The notes below the pieces were generated by a model. The model made no database searches. It was not told the origin of the DNA and was given only the letters and a program-made list of their open reading frames with translations. A DNA stretch of 21,985 nt. Origin: Candidatus Egerieousia excrementavium (GTDB lineage: Bacteria; Bacteroidota; Bacteroidia; Bacteroidales; UBA932). Where the stretch lies: the NCBI GenBank assembly GCA_017694275.1, contig JADINB010000102.1, positions 1 through 21,985 on the forward strand. Direction: 5' to 3'. The position numbers were made by a program, and so were the translations under genes. Shown piece after piece: positions 14,982 to 21,985 of the stretch (position 1 is the stretch's first letter; every line of letters begins with the position of its first letter).

Positions 14982-16835
14982 TTATCCAATTACAAACATC
15001 TGGCATCTTATGCAGTCGAAGACAAGCTTCAGCCTTTTTCCTCCGTTAATCAAGAAAAGCGGCTCCTGCATCTGCTTTGCCCGTGCAGGGTCTGCCTTGT
15101 GGCAGAATCCCAGTTCATATCTTATGCAATATTTTGTACGCATCAGTTCAACCCCGCCTCTGTGTTCCAGTTCGTATGCGGGGGCTATCTCTCTTGCGCC
15201 GCAACCGGCATAGAGTTCCCTTGAAAGGCTGTTGGAGCAGTTTGCAAGATATGTAAGGCGCGCCTCCGGCAGCGTAGGGGCAGAGATACCGGAGCGGGTC
15301 CCGGGGGCCGCATCATGCCTTTTCCGTTCTGCGGCCTCCATAATTGCCATGGCCAGTTCGTGCCGCATCCCGTTCAGCCGTGACAGGGGAATAAATGGAA
15401 TCTCGCCAGGAAAAGAACTCTTTACTACCCTGAACAAAAAAATCCCGCTTTTCTTTCCAAGTTGCCTTACTATGTTTTCGAGAGCAAGATTTCGGTTTGA
15501 AGCCGGTGGAAAAGGCGTTTCAAACTCCATCTCCAAGACTCCACCCCGCTCCGGCATTGCCCTGACCAGAAACTTTCCAGACTGGGCAATACCTGTTTCA
15601 AGAGCAACATCCACAAGGCGTTGCGGCATGTTCTTTTCCAGTTCCCTTTCAAATGCAAAGTTAAAATTCCTGTAAACAGGAGTGCCACTGCGTATGGTAA
15701 CGGATTCGGTCGTAACCACTCTGTTTGCAGAGCAGCTGTTGGCCCGCAAGCCCGCAATCTCACCGTTTTTCTGTACAAAACAGAGTCCGTCTCCGTTTAC
15801 AACCGGAGAGGTCCCCTTTTCCCGCGCATATTCGAACCAAAGAGTCCCTCCTGGTGATTTGCCGCTTGCCGTAACATGGCCGACTCTCTCTCCCACATAT
15901 TTTGCTGCGGCGGCGCTGCCCCATTTGCTGCGCCTGCCATCTATGAAATACTCTGTAAAACCTCTGTTGAACGTAAGAGCGGCATCCGGGAGAAAACCGC
16001 CGTGGGGAGAACCGGCAGAAGCGCGCGCATACCCTGGATTTTCTGCAATAAAACTGTCTATTGCCGCCCTGTAAAGCCTTACGCTGTTTTTCACGTATGA
16101 ACTGTTCTTCAGGCGCCCTTCAATTTTAAACGAAGTCACCCCGGCCCTTACCAAGTCTGGTATGCGCCTGCTCAGGTTAAGGTCGCGCAGCGAAAGCAGC
16201 GGCCGGTTACGGGCATAGACCCGTCCCGAAGCGTCGGCAAGCGTATAGAGCGAGCGGCAAACCTGGGCGCAACAGCCTCTGTTGGCGCTTCTGCCGGTCA
16301 GATATTCGCTCAGATAGCATTGCCCGCTGTAACTCACACACAAGGCGCCATGGACAAAACACTCTATGTCTATACCTGTCGCTCTCTTTATCTCGGCAAT
16401 CTGTCCAAGGCTCAGCTCTCTGGCCAGAATCAGCCTGTCAAATCCCAAATCCCTTAAAAACAGAGCCTGCTCTACGGTAGATATGTTTGCCTGGGTGGAA
16501 GCAAAAAGCCTTATCGGGGGGAGTTCCATTTTAAGCAAAGCCATATCCTGTACTATTACGGCATCGCATCCCGCTTCGTATGCATCGTATACCATCTTTC
16601 GGGCGGCGGGCAACTCCGTCTCATATAAAATGGTATTGAGCGTAAGATAAACCTTCACCCCAAAACGGCTGGCATACTCCACAGTCCTGGCAATCTCCTC
16701 CATGGTGTTGCCCGCCGCCTCGCGCGCACCGAATTCAGGCCCTGCCATATACAGAGCATCGGCACCGCAGTCTACAGCCGCAATGCCGATTTCTCTGTTT
16801 TTAGCCGGAGCCAGAAGCTCAAGCTCTATTTGCAT
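14982..16835 (-). CDS. U32 peptidase-family protein, probable RNA hydroxylation enzyme
   Basis: The 617-residue protein carries the U32 signature ECFVHGALCVSYSGQCYLS (about 158-176). Cysteines C166, C173, C188/C189 and C193 probably bind an Fe-S cluster. The N-terminal LAPAKNREIGIAAVDCGADALYMAGPEFGAR is typical of the family. E. coli members act in prephenate-dependent hydroxylation of tRNA U34 (TrhP) or 23S rRNA C2501 (RlhA) rather than as proven peptidases. The length and C-terminal extension, ending in RLKLVFDCIRCQMFVIG, fit the long form common in Bacteroidetes. The start overlaps the TPR gene stop by 10 bases. Which RNA is modified cannot be told; base composition is visibly more GC-rich than its neighbours. 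Confidence 0.9.
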   Translation of the reverse strand: MQIELELLAPAKNREIGIAAVDCGADALYMAGPEFGAREAAGNTMEEIARTVEYASRFGVKVYLTLNTILYETELPAARKMVYDAYEAGCDAVIVQDMALLKMELPPIRLFASTQANISTVEQALFLRDLGFDRLILARELSLGQIAEIKRATGIDIECFVHGALCVSYSGQCYLSEYLTGRSANRGCCAQVCRSLYTLADASGRVYARNRPLLSLRDLNLSRRIPDLVRAGVTSFKIEGRLKNSSYVKNSVRLYRAAIDSFIAENPGYARASAGSPHGGFLPDAALTFNRGFTEYFIDGRRSKWGSAAAAKYVGERVGHVTASGKSPGGTLWFEYAREKGTSPVVNGDGLCFVQKNGEIAGLRANSCSANRVVTTESVTIRSGTPVYRNFNFAFERELEKNMPQRLVDVALETGIAQSGKFLVRAMPERGGVLEMEFETPFPPASNRNLALENIVRQLGKKSGIFLFRVVKSSFPGEIPFIPLSRLNGMRHELAMAIMEAAERKRHDAAPGTRSGISAPTLPEARLTYLANCSNSLSRELYAGCGAREIAPAYELEHRGGVELMRTKYCIRYELGFCHKADPARAKQMQEPLFLINGGKRLKLVFDCIRCQMFVIG

Positions 16836-17749
16836 AATGCCGAAATCTTACTCTTGGCGTATGCTCCGAAATTCGCGTCGTTTGCAATCTTGTTGTAATA
16901 CTCGCAAGCCTTTGCGCTATTGCCCATGTCCTCATAGGCCCTTGCAAGATAATAACTTATTGAGTTGCTCGGTTTTGCCTTGCCCAACATTGCAATGGCG
17001 TCGTCATACTTCTTGAGATTGTATGCAGCGATTCCGCCAATCATGTAAACCTGCGCATTGTCTCCATATTCGCTGGCTTTCTTTGCATTCTCGTATGCAG
17101 CGGCATTGTTCTTGCCCTTATATGCAGCAGCTGCCTTGTTGGCGAAAATACCGAGAAGCAGCTTGTTTGCATTTGCCTGCTGCCCCATTGTCGCAGCCTT
17201 CTCCAGATTGGCAACAGCGGCAGCCTCATCGCCAAGGCCGTTCTTAGCCCTGCCTATCATAAGATAAGCCATGCCGTTTTCCGGATCATACTGCAGCACC
17301 TTCTCGAACTCTACGATAGCCTCTGCATACTGTTTTGCATTATAAAGAGTGTTCCCGTCTGCCATCATGACAACAGGGATAAGATCTTTTGCCTTTGCTG
17401 CAATCTCGGCATTGCCATACTCTTCTGCCTTTGCAACCGCCTCGTTAAGCTTTGCAATGGCACCGTCGATATCCTGATTGTTGGCAGCTGTCTGGCCCAT
17501 TTTCAACAGAATACCCGGAATAACGCCTTTACAGTCATTTACCAATGTTGCTCCCTCCTCTCCTGCAGCAGCAGCCATCTCCATTGCCTTCTGGAATCCG
17601 GTAAGAGCGTCATTGTCGCGGTCTTCATTCAATGCTGTAACCGCGCCGTTGAAAATTTCAGTAGCCTGTGCCATATCTTGCGCATATACAGTTGAAAACG
17701 CAAATGTCGCAATCAGGGCCATACATAATGTTTTACAGATTTTTTTCAT
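16826..17749 (-). CDS. Exported tetratricopeptide-repeat protein
   Basis: A Sec signal peptide (about residues 1-23, ending VYAQ) precedes an all-helical, Ala-rich body with several TPR units. Examples are AVTALNEDRDNDALTGFQKAM, TLYNAKQYAEAIVEFEKVLQ, AYLMIGRAKNGLGDEAAAVA and IAAYNLKKYDDAIAMLGKAK; PNNS-like ends read YYNKIANDANFGAYAKSKIS. TPR proteins scaffold protein-protein contacts, here probably in the periplasm. Partners are unknown. It is the first gene of the minus-strand chain and has its own promoter. Its stop codon lies inside the U32 start region, giving a 10-base overlap. Confidence 0.87.
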   Translation of the reverse strand: MKKICKTLCMALIATFAFSTVYAQDMAQATEIFNGAVTALNEDRDNDALTGFQKAMEMAAAAGEEGATLVNDCKGVIPGILLKMGQTAANNQDIDGAIAKLNEAVAKAEEYGNAEIAAKAKDLIPVVMMADGNTLYNAKQYAEAIVEFEKVLQYDPENGMAYLMIGRAKNGLGDEAAAVANLEKAATMGQQANANKLLLGIFANKAAAAYKGKNNAAAYENAKKASEYGDNAQVYMIGGIAAYNLKKYDDAIAMLGKAKPSNSISYYLARAYEDMGNSAKACEYYNKIANDANFGAYAKSKISALCK

Positions 17750-17813
17750 TGTAACATATTGTTTTATATGAAGTTATAAATAAAATAAATTTCGCCTCAC
17801 GTCTAACGCATGA

Positions 17814-17821
17814 CAAATTTA
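17814..17821 (-). promoter_or_regulatory. -7 element of the promoter for the TPR-U32-holB-ricT-gldH-trmB chain
   Basis: On the minus strand, TAAATTTG matches TAnnTTTG exactly. It predicts a leader of roughly 55-60 bases before the ATG at 17749. It lies back to back with the M16 promoter, with 34 bases between the two -7 elements. A TTGG at 17837-17840 is a possible -33 element but closer than usual. Confidence 0.55.
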
Positions 17822-17855
17822 TAAAAAAATGATGTTCCAAGAAAAAAAAGCGTGC

Positions 17856-17863
17856 TAAATTTG
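17856..17863 (+). promoter_or_regulatory. -7 element of the M16-DUF3109 promoter
   Basis: TAAATTTG is an exact TAnnTTTG match, 34 bases before the ATG at 17898. The -33 region (around 17832-17838) overlaps that of the opposite promoter. Confidence 0.55.
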
Positions 17864-17897
17864 TGCCACTCGGCAGAGTTTAACAGATGAATTGGAT

Positions 17898-20777
17898 ATG
17901 CAAAGACTTCTTGCGACACTTCTTTTTCTTACGATTACGGCGGCTCTTTACTCCCAGCAGCGCGATGTGGAGTCTCTCCCCGACGATCCACGCGTAAAAA
18001 GCGGCACGCTGGCAAACGGCCTTTCGTACATTCTTATAAAAAACGACGCTGTCAAGGGCTATGCCGACTTCTGTCTCGCACAAAAGTGCGGAACCGTGCT
18101 TGAAAGCAAAGAGCAGACCGGCATGTTTGAACTGCTGGAAGCCCTGATGCTAAAAGGAACGCGCAATTTTCCCGGATCGGAAATATCCGAATATCTGAGG
18201 AAACTGGGAGTCCTTTCTGACAACATCATTTTTTCTACGGAAGAAGACAACATAACCTATCTTATAAAGGATATTCCTGTTGCAAGGGAAAACACCATAG
18301 ACTCTTCGCTGCTGATACTATATAACTGGATAGGCTCGCTGAACATAGACGAAGAAGATATCAAGGAAGAGACACCTTTTGTAAAGAGCGAACTTATAAA
18401 CAGATGGGATGCACAGATGAGGCTCGACGAACAGCTGCTCGGCCAGCTCTATCCCGAAAGCGCCTATGCAGAAAGTTTCAGACCTGAATATGTTGACATG
18501 CTCGACAACTATACCTCAAAAGAGGTGAGGGAATTCTATTACAAATGGTTCAGGCCAGACATGCAGGCGATAATAGTGGCCGGAGACATTGACCCGGCAC
18601 TGCTTGAGGCAAAGATAAAGTCTACGTTCGTGACAATTCCCAAACCCATGGAGGAGCAACCGCGCGAATACTACACGCCGCCCACCCTTGAGGGAACAAA
18701 TGTCGCCCTGCTAAAGGACAGGGAGTACAGCAAGACCAAAGTTTCAATAAACCTGCTCAAGACCCCGTTGCCTGAAAGTTACAGGAACACGTCTGTCCCG
18801 TTTATCCAGGAATACTTCGACACGGCCATTGAAAAACTCCTTGCAGACAGAATAAGGGAAGGCTCGATTGCACAGAACATACCCATCGCAAATCTGGAGA
18901 TATCAAAAGGCAGATTTCTTGACATCTGGAATTCAGAAAACTTCTCCATTACATTTGAGACACTTCCATCCACTGTCTATTCTGCAGTTTCGTTCGTCAA
19001 CTCCGAAATTGTCAGGGCAGCGCAGTACGGTTTTACAAGCAGGGAAATTTCCAAATCGAAAGACATTTACTTCAGGGAACTGGAAAACATATACGACAAC
19101 CGCGCGATGCTCGGCAACGACATTTACCTGCAAAGGGCGCTGGACCATTTCTACGACGGCTCCACCCTTGCAAGCATCGAACTCAAGTTCGAAATCATGA
19201 AACAGATTCTCTTTACCATAACCCAGAAACAGGTAAACGGTTATGCAAACGCACTGCTCTCTCAGGAAGACAATGTTGTCATCTGCTGCATGATGCCTGA
19301 ATATTCCGATGCAAGCACCCCCACTGCAGAGCGTATTCTTGCAGCCTACGACAGCGGAGAACTGATAACTCCAGAGGCAACCGCCACAGAACAGTCACCT
19401 GTGATATTCTGGCCCGATTTTGCCGGAAACGTAGCAGGAAGCATTGTCAGGGAGACCACAGACCCCATAAGCGGGGCTCTGGTGGCCGAACTGTCGAACG
19501 GAGCTGTCGTCATACTGAAAAGCGACGTACAGACAAAAAGCGACACCATCCTTTTCAAGGCTATAAGCAAGGGAGGATTCTCGCTCATGAACGGAATTAC
19601 ACCTGCAAACGTAAGCTACCTGAATGAAATTCTGAACATAGGCGGGCTGGGCAATATCTCGCGGCCGAACATGGAACGGCTATTCTCATACTACGATCTG
19701 TCTGTAGATGCAAGAATTACACAAAACACCGAAGAACTGTACGGTTACGCATCCAGGGCATCTCTTGAGAAACTCTTCCATGCAATCTATATGAACATGG
19801 CTGAACGCAGGGCCGATGACTCTGCCTTTGAGACATACAGACAGGGAAAGATTTACGAACTCAAGTCGCGGGCGCTCTCTCCGGAAAACGCCTTCAGAGA
19901 CACATTGCTTTATTACTCGTACAGCAACAAGAAGAGTGTAGAGCCTGTAACGGCAGAAATGATGGAAAAACTCAATTATGCAGCCCTCTATGAACAGACA
20001 AGAGAGAGATTTGCAAACGCCGCAGATTTCATATTCATATTTTCAGGCAATTTCGACAATTCCCTGGCGTTGGGGTATGCGGTAAAATACATAGGCTCAA
20101 TACCGGGCAATCAAATGGAGAGAGAAGAGTGGATGGTCATGCCCAATTACCTCACAAAGGGACATGTCTTCAAAAGGTTTCTGTACAACATGGTTACCCC
20201 TAAAACCTATATGAATGTAACCCTCTCTTATGGTGTGCCTTACACAATAGAAAACTATACGCTTGCCAGATTTACCGAACGCTATATAAGGAGCAGGCTG
20301 CTTAGCCCTGAGAACAGACGGCTGGCCACGCACGCCAGAATCAATGCCTCGCTCAACTATTATCCAGAAGAGATTGTCACCCTCAACACCATATTCACCA
20401 CAGACAGCCTCAACGCAGCGGCACTTGATTCTATTGTAGAGAGTTCGCTCAGTGATCTGGCATACGGAAAGGCCGATAACAGGGAACTGTCGCAGATAAG
20501 GCAGAACATGCAGGAAGAGTTTGCAAAATCTGTCGGCAACAGTTATTACTGGATCAATGCGTTAGAATACCGTTATGTGGAAAATATAGATTTCCACACC
20601 GGATACGGCACTCTTATCTCTTCCATCACACAAGAGCAGCTGCAGAAATTTGCAAGAGATCTTCTTGAAAAAGGCAACAAGATCTCTGTCATAATGGACG
20701 GGACCACAGACGATGTAAATACGCGGAACCTGTTCAGGGAGGACAAGTTTATCCGGGAGTTCTTCGGGATAGAATAA
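17898..20777 (+). CDS. M16-family metallopeptidase homologue lacking both zinc-binding histidines
   Basis: The 959-residue protein has a Sec signal (residues 1-20, ending LYSQ) and the two-lobe M16 organisation. GTLANGLSYILIKND opens the first lobe and a second M16-like lobe begins near PISGALVAELSNGAVVILKSD. In active members the signature is HxxEH within G-x-x-H-x-x-E-H followed by KGT; here it is GMFELLEALMLKGT (75-88), so the histidines are replaced by E78 and A82 while E81 remains. The downstream glutamate ligand seems kept as E165 (FVKSELINR). Zinc proteolysis is therefore unlikely, and it may act as a non-catalytic partner or binding protein. The ATG at 17898 is preferred over an in-frame TTG at 17892. 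DUF3109 follows 14 bases later. Confidence 0.9.
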   Translation: MQRLLATLLFLTITAALYSQQRDVESLPDDPRVKSGTLANGLSYILIKNDAVKGYADFCLAQKCGTVLESKEQTGMFELLEALMLKGTRNFPGSEISEYLRKLGVLSDNIIFSTEEDNITYLIKDIPVARENTIDSSLLILYNWIGSLNIDEEDIKEETPFVKSELINRWDAQMRLDEQLLGQLYPESAYAESFRPEYVDMLDNYTSKEVREFYYKWFRPDMQAIIVAGDIDPALLEAKIKSTFVTIPKPMEEQPREYYTPPTLEGTNVALLKDREYSKTKVSINLLKTPLPESYRNTSVPFIQEYFDTAIEKLLADRIREGSIAQNIPIANLEISKGRFLDIWNSENFSITFETLPSTVYSAVSFVNSEIVRAAQYGFTSREISKSKDIYFRELENIYDNRAMLGNDIYLQRALDHFYDGSTLASIELKFEIMKQILFTITQKQVNGYANALLSQEDNVVICCMMPEYSDASTPTAERILAAYDSGELITPEATATEQSPVIFWPDFAGNVAGSIVRETTDPISGALVAELSNGAVVILKSDVQTKSDTILFKAISKGGFSLMNGITPANVSYLNEILNIGGLGNISRPNMERLFSYYDLSVDARITQNTEELYGYASRASLEKLFHAIYMNMAERRADDSAFETYRQGKIYELKSRALSPENAFRDTLLYYSYSNKKSVEPVTAEMMEKLNYAALYEQTRERFANAADFIFIFSGNFDNSLALGYAVKYIGSIPGNQMEREEWMVMPNYLTKGHVFKRFLYNMVTPKTYMNVTLSYGVPYTIENYTLARFTERYIRSRLLSPENRRLATHARINASLNYYPEEIVTLNTIFTTDSLNAAALDSIVESSLSDLAYGKADNRELSQIRQNMQEEFAKSVGNSYYWINALEYRYVENIDFHTGYGTLISSITQEQLQKFARDLLEKGNKISVIMDGTTDDVNTRNLFREDKFIREFFGIE

Positions 20778-20791
20778 ACAAGGTAGATGAC

Positions 20792-21385
20792 ATGGAACAA
20801 CGGACATTTATTTTCGAAATAGGGGATTTTCTGGTCTCATCTGAAATTCTCACCGAATGCTTCTGCTGCGACTATGAAAAGTGCGGCGGATGCTGCTGCA
20901 TAATCGGAGACAGCGGCGCTCCGGTAGAAGAAAACGAAATTCCGCTCATGAAGGAAAATTTTGCAAACTACAGCCCATATCTTACCGCAAAGGGCATAAG
21001 GGAGATCGAACGCCAGGGGTTTGCAATAAGAGATTATGACAATGACCTTGTAACGCCTCTTGTAGAGAACCGTGAATGCGCCTACTGCTGCTTCGATGAA
21101 AAAGACAATTGTTTCTGTGCAATAGAAAAAGGATACCTGTACAATGGAGGCAAGTTCAGAAAACCGGTCTCCTGCAGCCTCTATCCGATTCGCGTATCAA
21201 CATTGTCTAACGGGAAAACAGCCCTGAACCTGCACAGATGGAGCATCTGCGACGAGGCTTTTGAAAAGGGCAGAAAGGAAGGAATAAAAGTCTTCAGGTT
21301 TTTGAAGGAACCTATCGTAAGGGCTTTCGGCCAGGAGTTCTATTCGGCATTGGAAGAGGCTTCCAGAAGCCTCACTGCTTCCTGA
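20792..21385 (+). CDS. DUF3109 cysteine-cluster protein
   Basis: The 197-residue protein matches DUF3109, a Bacteroidetes-rich family related to YkgJ-type CxxxCxxCC proteins that probably bind a metal or Fe-S centre. Cysteine clusters are CFCCDYEKCGGCCCIIGD near residue 23-40, then ECAYCCFDEKDNCFC and the conserved PVSCSLYPIRV, with HRWSICDEAF following. The function is unknown. It starts 14 bases after the M16 gene and probably shares its transcript. Its last 46 bases overlap the 3' end of the convergent DUF2007 gene. Confidence 0.9.
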   Translation: MEQRTFIFEIGDFLVSSEILTECFCCDYEKCGGCCCIIGDSGAPVEENEIPLMKENFANYSPYLTAKGIREIERQGFAIRDYDNDLVTPLVENRECAYCCFDEKDNCFCAIEKGYLYNGGKFRKPVSCSLYPIRVSTLSNGKTALNLHRWSICDEAFEKGRKEGIKVFRFLKEPIVRAFGQEFYSALEEASRSLTAS

Positions 21386-21555
21386 TAGTCTTCATCATTC
21401 ACGACCAGGGTTATACTCAGAAGGTCGTCATTGGTTATGCCGGAAATTATAGGCAGATACTCATTCATTACGGCAGCCTTTATTCCGGCACTCTCCAACA
21501 TTCCCTTTGCCACATTGGCTGAAAAAGAGTTGAGATATTTTCCAACAACTTTCAT
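21340..21555 (-). CDS. DUF2007 (putative signal-transducing) small protein
   Basis: The 71-residue protein starts MKVVGKYLNSFSANVAKGML. It contains ESAGIKAAVMNEYLP and SITLVVNDEDYQEAVRLLEA, the compact alpha/beta pattern of DUF2007, a small regulatory-like domain of unproven function. I use the ATG at 21555; an in-frame TTG five codons upstream overlaps the previous stop. It is 11 bases downstream of the small membrane protein gene and likely in its operon. Its 3' end is antisense to the end of DUF3109. Confidence 0.8.
   Translation of the reverse strand: MKVVGKYLNSFSANVAKGMLESAGIKAAVMNEYLPIISGITNDDLLSITLVVNDEDYQEAVRLLEASSNAE
21356..21373. repeat. 8-bp perfect palindromic arms inside the convergent gene overlap
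   Basis: GAGGCTTC (21356-21363) and GAAGCCTC (21366-21373) are exact reverse complements with a 2-base centre. As RNA this gives a 7-bp stem with a 4-base loop on either strand. It lies within the coding overlap of DUF3109 and DUF2007 and could be a terminator hairpin for both, although neither side has a clear T run. Confidence 0.5.
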
Positions 21556-21566
21556 GACCAGACCAT

Positions 21567-21938
21567 TCAATTATTGTTCTCGTCTGCAATTGCGGCATTG
21601 GCTATCAGGCGCCCGACCCTGAACACCTCTTTTCTGAGCCCGCTTATGGTTGCAGGCTTGGTTGAAAAGTCTATGACAACCTCATCTTCCATCATTCTGA
21701 TAATCCTTATAGCCATATTCTTGTGCCTGAATGTAAAAGATGTGGGAGTCTGGTTGCACAGGACATAGTTATACTGTTCCATTGCCTTTATTATGACATC
21801 CTTCTTGCCGGCAAAATCGAGGTCTCCGTACATCTCTTTCCTTGCAAATCCGAAAATCGGATATATGGCCGAAATCGCCAGCAGGAACACAAGGATTTTC
21901 CACCATGCACCTTCCTTGAAAAGATCAAACACCGTCAT
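21567..21938 (-). CDS. Small membrane protein of unknown function
   Basis: The 123-residue protein has one hydrophobic segment near the N-terminus (about residues 12-31, around WKILVFLLAISAIYPIFGFA). A soluble mixed alpha/beta tail follows, containing IIKAMEQYNYVLC, TSFTFRHKNMAIRII and DEVVIDFSTKPATISGLRKEVFRVGRLI. I do not recognise a named domain; it looks like a conserved Bacteroidales hypothetical. The frame stays open from the ATG at 21938 to the window edge, so the true start could lie beyond it. DUF2007 follows 11 bases after its stop. Confidence 0.65.
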   Translation of the reverse strand: MTVFDLFKEGAWWKILVFLLAISAIYPIFGFARKEMYGDLDFAGKKDVIIKAMEQYNYVLCNQTPTSFTFRHKNMAIRIIRMMEDEVVIDFSTKPATISGLRKEVFRVGRLIANAAIADENNN

Positions 21939-21985
21939 ATCTGCCGTATGGCTGGAGGTATGGAAAAGAATAAGTACAACTATAC

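Noticed and set aside
16826..17749. Repetitive Ala-rich sequence as a low-complexity artefact.
   Set aside because: It is explained by regular TPR helices with a good signal peptide and consistent coding frame.

Overview
The window looks like chromosomal DNA of a Bacteroidota member, most probably order Bacteroidales; I cannot fix the genus. Supporting signs are a gldH-type lipoprotein beside ricT and holB, a TonB-dependent receptor with an N-terminal CarboxypepD_reg-like domain, PspC-domain proteins carrying the Bacteroidetes-type N-terminal module, DUF3109 and DUF2007 proteins, and upstream regions carrying the Bacteroides-type -7 element TAnnTTTG. I recognise no rRNA, tRNA, insertion sequence or CRISPR array.

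Left edge (1-1003, minus): an ORF6N-domain protein running off the window. It is preceded by a 37-codon ORF that looks like the severed N-terminus of a RhuM-family protein. This is the only clearly accessory segment. Next (1155-4218, plus) comes a compact envelope-stress-like operon: small PspC protein, PadR regulator, large PspC protein and DUF456 membrane protein. Its promoter overlaps an inverted repeat that is a natural candidate operator for the PadR protein.

4227-8011 (minus) is a two-gene import unit: a TonB-dependent receptor followed by a metallophosphoesterase lipoprotein. A perfect 13-bp inverted repeat sits just before the receptor start. Upstream on the same strand is kbl (glycine C-acetyltransferase), which diverges from trxA. 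trxA is followed by an outer-membrane beta-barrel protein and a long-chain polyprenyl diphosphate synthase, ending at a hairpin shared with the convergent trmB.

11465-17749 (minus) is a tightly packed six-gene chain, transcribed in the order TPR protein, U32 peptidase-family RNA-modification enzyme, holB, ricT, gldH, trmB. Five of the six genes overlap a neighbour, by 1, 4 or 10 bases. Back-to-back promoters at 17814-17863 separate it from a plus-strand pair: an M16-family protein that has lost both zinc-binding histidines, and a DUF3109 cysteine-cluster protein. The latter overlaps the 3' end of a convergent DUF2007 gene, which follows a small membrane protein at the right edge.

Most of the window is ordinary core genome. 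I did not find a convincing new defence or mobile system. The points most worth a second look are the degenerate M16 protein, the PadR operator/promoter overlap, the RhuM remnant in front of the ORF6N gene, the receptor leader hairpin, and the convergent overlap with an embedded palindrome near 21360.
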